Assembly (NCBI GenBank): GCA_030145595.1
Contig: JAQYVG010000203.1
Span: 1 to 6,135 of the forward strand
DNA: 6,135 nucleotides
Reading direction: 5' to 3'
Source: Desulfobacterales bacterium
GTDB taxonomy: Bacteria > Desulfobacterota > Desulfobacteria > Desulfobacterales > UBA11574
The notes under the pieces are model-generated. The model did not search any database. It was not told the origin of the DNA and worked only from the letters and a program-made list of their open reading frames with translations. Of this stretch, positions 3,789 to 6,135 are shown one piece after another (position 1 is the stretch's first letter; each line of letters starts with the position of its first letter). The translations under genes were made by a program, and so were the position numbers.

Positions 3789-5765
3789 TTAATGTATATG
3801 CCTTGGTGCCATTGGAAAATTGAGAAGATAAATATTTGTAACTATCAAAACAAAAGAGACGAATATCATCGGCATTAAAGCCTTAAACGCTGTATTCGAA
3901 TTGCTATAATTATTGATTGCCAACCGGTAACCGGCGTATAAAGCGAAAATATAGAAAACTATAAAAAGCGCCATCTGAATCCAGTATAAGACTGGAGGAT
4001 CGATCAGTGTTGTTACCGCGAGGTTCCAGTCCGGGACTCCTGCAAAAAAAGGAGTATATTTGTTTATTACTCTCTGGAATGCCGGTACTATTCCGCCGGA
4101 TTCATTCAACAGATGGCCGGTATTGTGGGCCAGGTGCATGGAAAGCCCAATGGGTATGAACATATATCCAAAATTGATAAATGTCTGTTTAATACCCTTG
4201 TGGTTCTTTATGCCGACAATCTTATTGGATAGGGCCGCCGCCAGTAAAATGATTCCGGGAATCAGAAACAGCGAAACGCCAAAATAGAGCACGGATTTTG
4301 TTACAACCTCTACGGTGTACTGATACGTTATGCCTAACTGCTTAGCAGGGAATAATTTCATCGCGGACTCCATCCAGCCCGCCCAGGGTGCCAGCATATC
4401 GCCGGTAACAAAGATACTGACCCCCACAAGTGCAACCGCCAACGCTGCTTCATCCAGGGACCTTTTTCCGGTTGTCCAGGCATCTTTGAAAAAAGGCCTG
4501 AACCTCAGTGTGATATTATTCTTGGGGCAGGACTTGATGCATTCGCCGCAAAAGTTACATAAGTTGTTGCTGTCCATCGCCGGTATCAATTCAAACATTG
4601 GACATCCATAACCCTTTTTGTTGCCGACATAACAATCCTTGTTTTTGTGGTTTCTGCATATTTCAAAGTCTTTTGATCTCAATTCCACGGCGGAAAACAT
4701 GGAATAGATGCCGATCAGGCTCCCGATGGGGCACAGATACCTGCAAAAGGACCTTCTTTGAAAAAAAATACCGACCAGCACCGCAACAACGGTAATGCCG
4801 ATCAAAAGAGATCCGGTAACCATGGGACTGCGCACGACGCCGATCTGAATATCGAGCCATGTAAGTCCGATAAACATAAAATTTGCCAGCCACATATTCT
4901 GAAGCTTTGGCGGGAAAAGGCGGTGGGATTTAAAAATTCTGGAGGTCCATTCTGATAATGCGCCCACAGGGCACATAAAACACCACATCCTCCCAACCAG
5001 CGCAAAGGTGAAAATAATGCCGGCCCACCATATGATCCAGATAAGCATGGTAGACATGTTTTTCCCGGAATCCTGGATATCTACAAATGCCAAAATTATA
5101 AGGATTGCAGTCAGGCCCAATAGAGGTACTTGCAGGAAAGGCTGAAAGTATTTTGACTGCAACAGCCTATTTATCCAGGGAATATCCAGAAAGTTAAGTC
5201 CCTTTGAACCAACAGGTGCAATTTTTCTTCTGACATTAATCAGATAAATACCAACAATTGTAATGGACAGGATTACAAGCAGAACCAGCGCCATTTTGAG
5301 ATTCAAGTTGCCCGAAGCTGTCACAGTGACGACAAAGCCGACAGTTACCGGTGGATTAAGCTTTTTGCCTTCCAACGCTTTAATTGCCGCTTGAATAAAA
5401 TAGCTGCCAGGATCTTTAAAGGTGGTTTTGAGCTGGTAGTTTCCGAACTCGTCGACTTCCCGGGCCGCTTGATATGTTGTATTTTCCGTTAGGTCTAATG
5501 CTTCAATTTCTTTTGTCTGGAAATTATCCCTGATGCTGAAAAATATTTTTGCATCTCTGACCGGCGCACTGTCTTGTGACCGCAAAATTTTGGCAATTAT
5601 GAAGGCCTCTTTTCCCACGATCAATGGGTCAGGGTCGGTAAAAAGCTGTATCTGATAGTCTTCGACAAGCAGCGTATTAACGGCCAATGCCGGTCCCGGC
5701 CAAACTGCCACATACAACAACAACAATAATACCAGGATGTTTTGTGTAACTTTATTAAAATTCAT
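3789..5765 (-). CDS. YtkA/FixH-like domain fused to NosR/NapH-type polyferredoxin membrane protein
   Basis: With the start at 5765 this is 658 residues; the upstream in-frame ATG at 5795 would overlap the tlpA-like gene and spoil the signal peptide. A signal peptide (1-28, ending GPALA) leads to a YtkA/FixH-like periplasmic beta domain (about 31-150) and a TM (157-177). The membrane Fe-S core then has CFMCP (C262, C265), CRYLCP (C341, C345), three more Cys (C370, C378, C388) and a ferredoxin motif CNFCGECIKSCP (C403, C406, C409, C413). Several TMs follow, with HLAHNTGH (H544, H547, H551) and a C-terminal PMAPRHIH. NosR, NapH and RdhC relatives move electrons through the membrane to periplasmic enzymes; that role is inferred here. 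The His cluster could hold heme or copper. It sits between a TlpA protein and a CYCNC protein in one operon. The electron acceptor is unknown; no nosZ, napA or rdhA is in view. Confidence 0.88.
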   Translation of the reverse strand: MNFNKVTQNILVLLLLLYVAVWPGPALAVNTLLVEDYQIQLFTDPDPLIVGKEAFIIAKILRSQDSAPVRDAKIFFSIRDNFQTKEIEALDLTENTTYQAAREVDEFGNYQLKTTFKDPGSYFIQAAIKALEGKKLNPPVTVGFVVTVTASGNLNLKMALVLLVILSITIVGIYLINVRRKIAPVGSKGLNFLDIPWINRLLQSKYFQPFLQVPLLGLTAILIILAFVDIQDSGKNMSTMLIWIIWWAGIIFTFALVGRMWCFMCPVGALSEWTSRIFKSHRLFPPKLQNMWLANFMFIGLTWLDIQIGVVRSPMVTGSLLIGITVVAVLVGIFFQRRSFCRYLCPIGSLIGIYSMFSAVELRSKDFEICRNHKNKDCYVGNKKGYGCPMFELIPAMDSNNLCNFCGECIKSCPKNNITLRFRPFFKDAWTTGKRSLDEAALAVALVGVSIFVTGDMLAPWAGWMESAMKLFPAKQLGITYQYTVEVVTKSVLYFGVSLFLIPGIILLAAALSNKIVGIKNHKGIKQTFINFGYMFIPIGLSMHLAHNTGHLLNESGGIVPAFQRVINKYTPFFAGVPDWNLAVTTLIDPPVLYWIQMALFIVFYIFALYAGYRLAINNYSNSNTAFKALMPMIFVSFVLIVTNIYLLNFPMAPRHIH

Positions 5766-5766
5766 A

Positions 5767-6135
5767 TCATCCTTTACTTGCTTGCGGCTTCTCAATCAGA
5801 TCGCGGAATAAACGCAAGATATCCGGCTGGGACCAGTCTAGCGGACCTATAACTTTTTTAGCGAGGATTCCATCCTTGTCGATGATGTAGCTCTCAGGTA
5901 CTCCGGTAGTCTTGTAGATTCTTTTGATAGTATTCATGTAATCGATCAAAGCCGGGAAAGTCAGCTTGTATTTTTTCATGAATGGAGCCACAACCTTGGC
6001 CCCCTTAGAATCAATGCTGACGGCCAGAATTTCAAAGTTTTCACCTTTTAATTTTTGGTAAAGCTTTTGCATCGAAGGCATTTCTTCAACACAGGGGGGA
6101 CACCAGGTAGCCCAGATATTGACGAACACTACCTT
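5767..6135 (-). CDS. TlpA/ResA-type thioredoxin-like protein (5' partial)
   Basis: The N-terminus lies beyond the right edge; 122 codons remain, reading KVVFVNIWATWCPPC from the edge. The GTG at 6129 is an internal valine, not a start. The thioredoxin fold is clear: the WCPPC active site (C12 and C15 counted from the edge), EEMPSMQKLYQKL helix, LAVSIDSKG strand, FPALIDY, and TGVPESYIIDKDG with the cis-proline loop. The tail ends IEKPQASKG. TlpA/ResA proteins are membrane-tethered or periplasmic reductases that keep Cys pairs reduced, in cytochrome c maturation or copper-centre assembly. A signal or anchor sequence would be in the missing part. It is the first visible gene of the unit; the neighbours downstream carry Cys-rich periplasmic domains that could be its clients. 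Family call secure; exact substrate not readable. Confidence 0.92.
   Translation of the reverse strand, partial: KVVFVNIWATWCPPCVEEMPSMQKLYQKLKGENFEILAVSIDSKGAKVVAPFMKKYKLTFPALIDYMNTIKRIYKTTGVPESYIIDKDGILAKKVIGPLDWSQPDILRLFRDLIEKPQASKG
5770..5775 (-). promoter_or_regulatory. ribosome site that decides the polyferredoxin start
   Basis: AAAGGA lies within the last codons of the tlpA-like gene, 4 nt before the ATG at 5765. The junction reads GGATGATATG: the TGA stop (5769-5767), one T, then ATG. This predicts termination-reinitiation coupling and favours the 5765 start over the one at 5795. Confidence 0.7.

Noticed and set aside
4060..5005. Frames of 65-93 codons on both strands inside the polyferredoxin gene
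   Set aside because: All overlap the well-supported Fe-S membrane protein and show no family features or initiation signals.
3789..5765. Naming the polyferredoxin nosR or napH
   Set aside because: The Fe-S core is shared by several subfamilies. The N-terminal YtkA-like domain, the His-rich tail and the absence of nos or nap genes do not support either name.
5763..5795. ATG at 5795 as start of the polyferredoxin gene
   Set aside because: It would overlap the tlpA-like gene by 29 nt and put a charged stretch before the signal peptide. The ATG at 5765 has AAAGGA upstream and gives a normal signal peptide.
6127..6129. GTG at 6129 as start of the TlpA-like gene
   Set aside because: It lies within the conserved KVVFVNIWA strand, only 9 codons before the WCPPC site, and the frame stays open to the edge, so it is an internal valine.

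Overview
The window reads as a piece of a mesophilic, anaerobic Gram-negative chromosome, most likely Desulfobacterota ('Deltaproteobacteria'). This assignment is inference. It rests on moderate G+C, a near-perfect sigma-54 promoter, the protein families present (YHS, CYCxC/PCYCGC, NosR/NapH-like polyferredoxin, TlpA) and intergenic spacers filled with short degenerate repeats. No rRNA, tRNA or other marker is present to prove it. All seven genes lie on the minus strand, so transcription runs from high to low coordinates.

From the right edge leftward, the first unit is a tight operon. It holds the C-terminal part of a TlpA/ResA-type thioredoxin (5767-6135, cut by the edge), a large YtkA/FixH-domain plus polyferredoxin membrane protein (3789-5765, start one base after the tlpA-like stop), and a membrane-anchored CYCNC-motif protein (3241-3768). 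A repeat-rich 181-bp spacer (3060-3240) separates these from a secreted-domain/TM/zinc-ribbon protein (2181-3059), which may be cotranscribed or separate. The theme is envelope redox: a periplasmic thiol oxidoreductase, an electron-transferring Fe-S membrane protein and a six-Cys protein that could be its client. Metal insertion or thiol chemistry at the outer face of the membrane is the likely job, but no substrate can be read from the sequence.

A 536-bp non-coding spacer (1645-2180) follows. It holds a 12-unit heptanucleotide tandem array (1928-2011), a possible weak terminator, and a sigma-54 -24/-12 promoter (1689-1704) that points at the second operon.

The second operon is a three-gene cassette: a YHS-domain protein (1387-1644), a small single-TM protein with a CCGGHGGH motif (1135-1371), and an isoprenylcysteine/phospholipid methyltransferase-like membrane protein with a long unexplained C-terminal domain (1-1118, cut by the left edge). 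The Cys/His content of the first two suggests transition-metal (possibly copper) handling under activator-dependent sigma-54 control. The last gene is easy to miss because its stop lies outside the window, but its frame is open for 372 codons.
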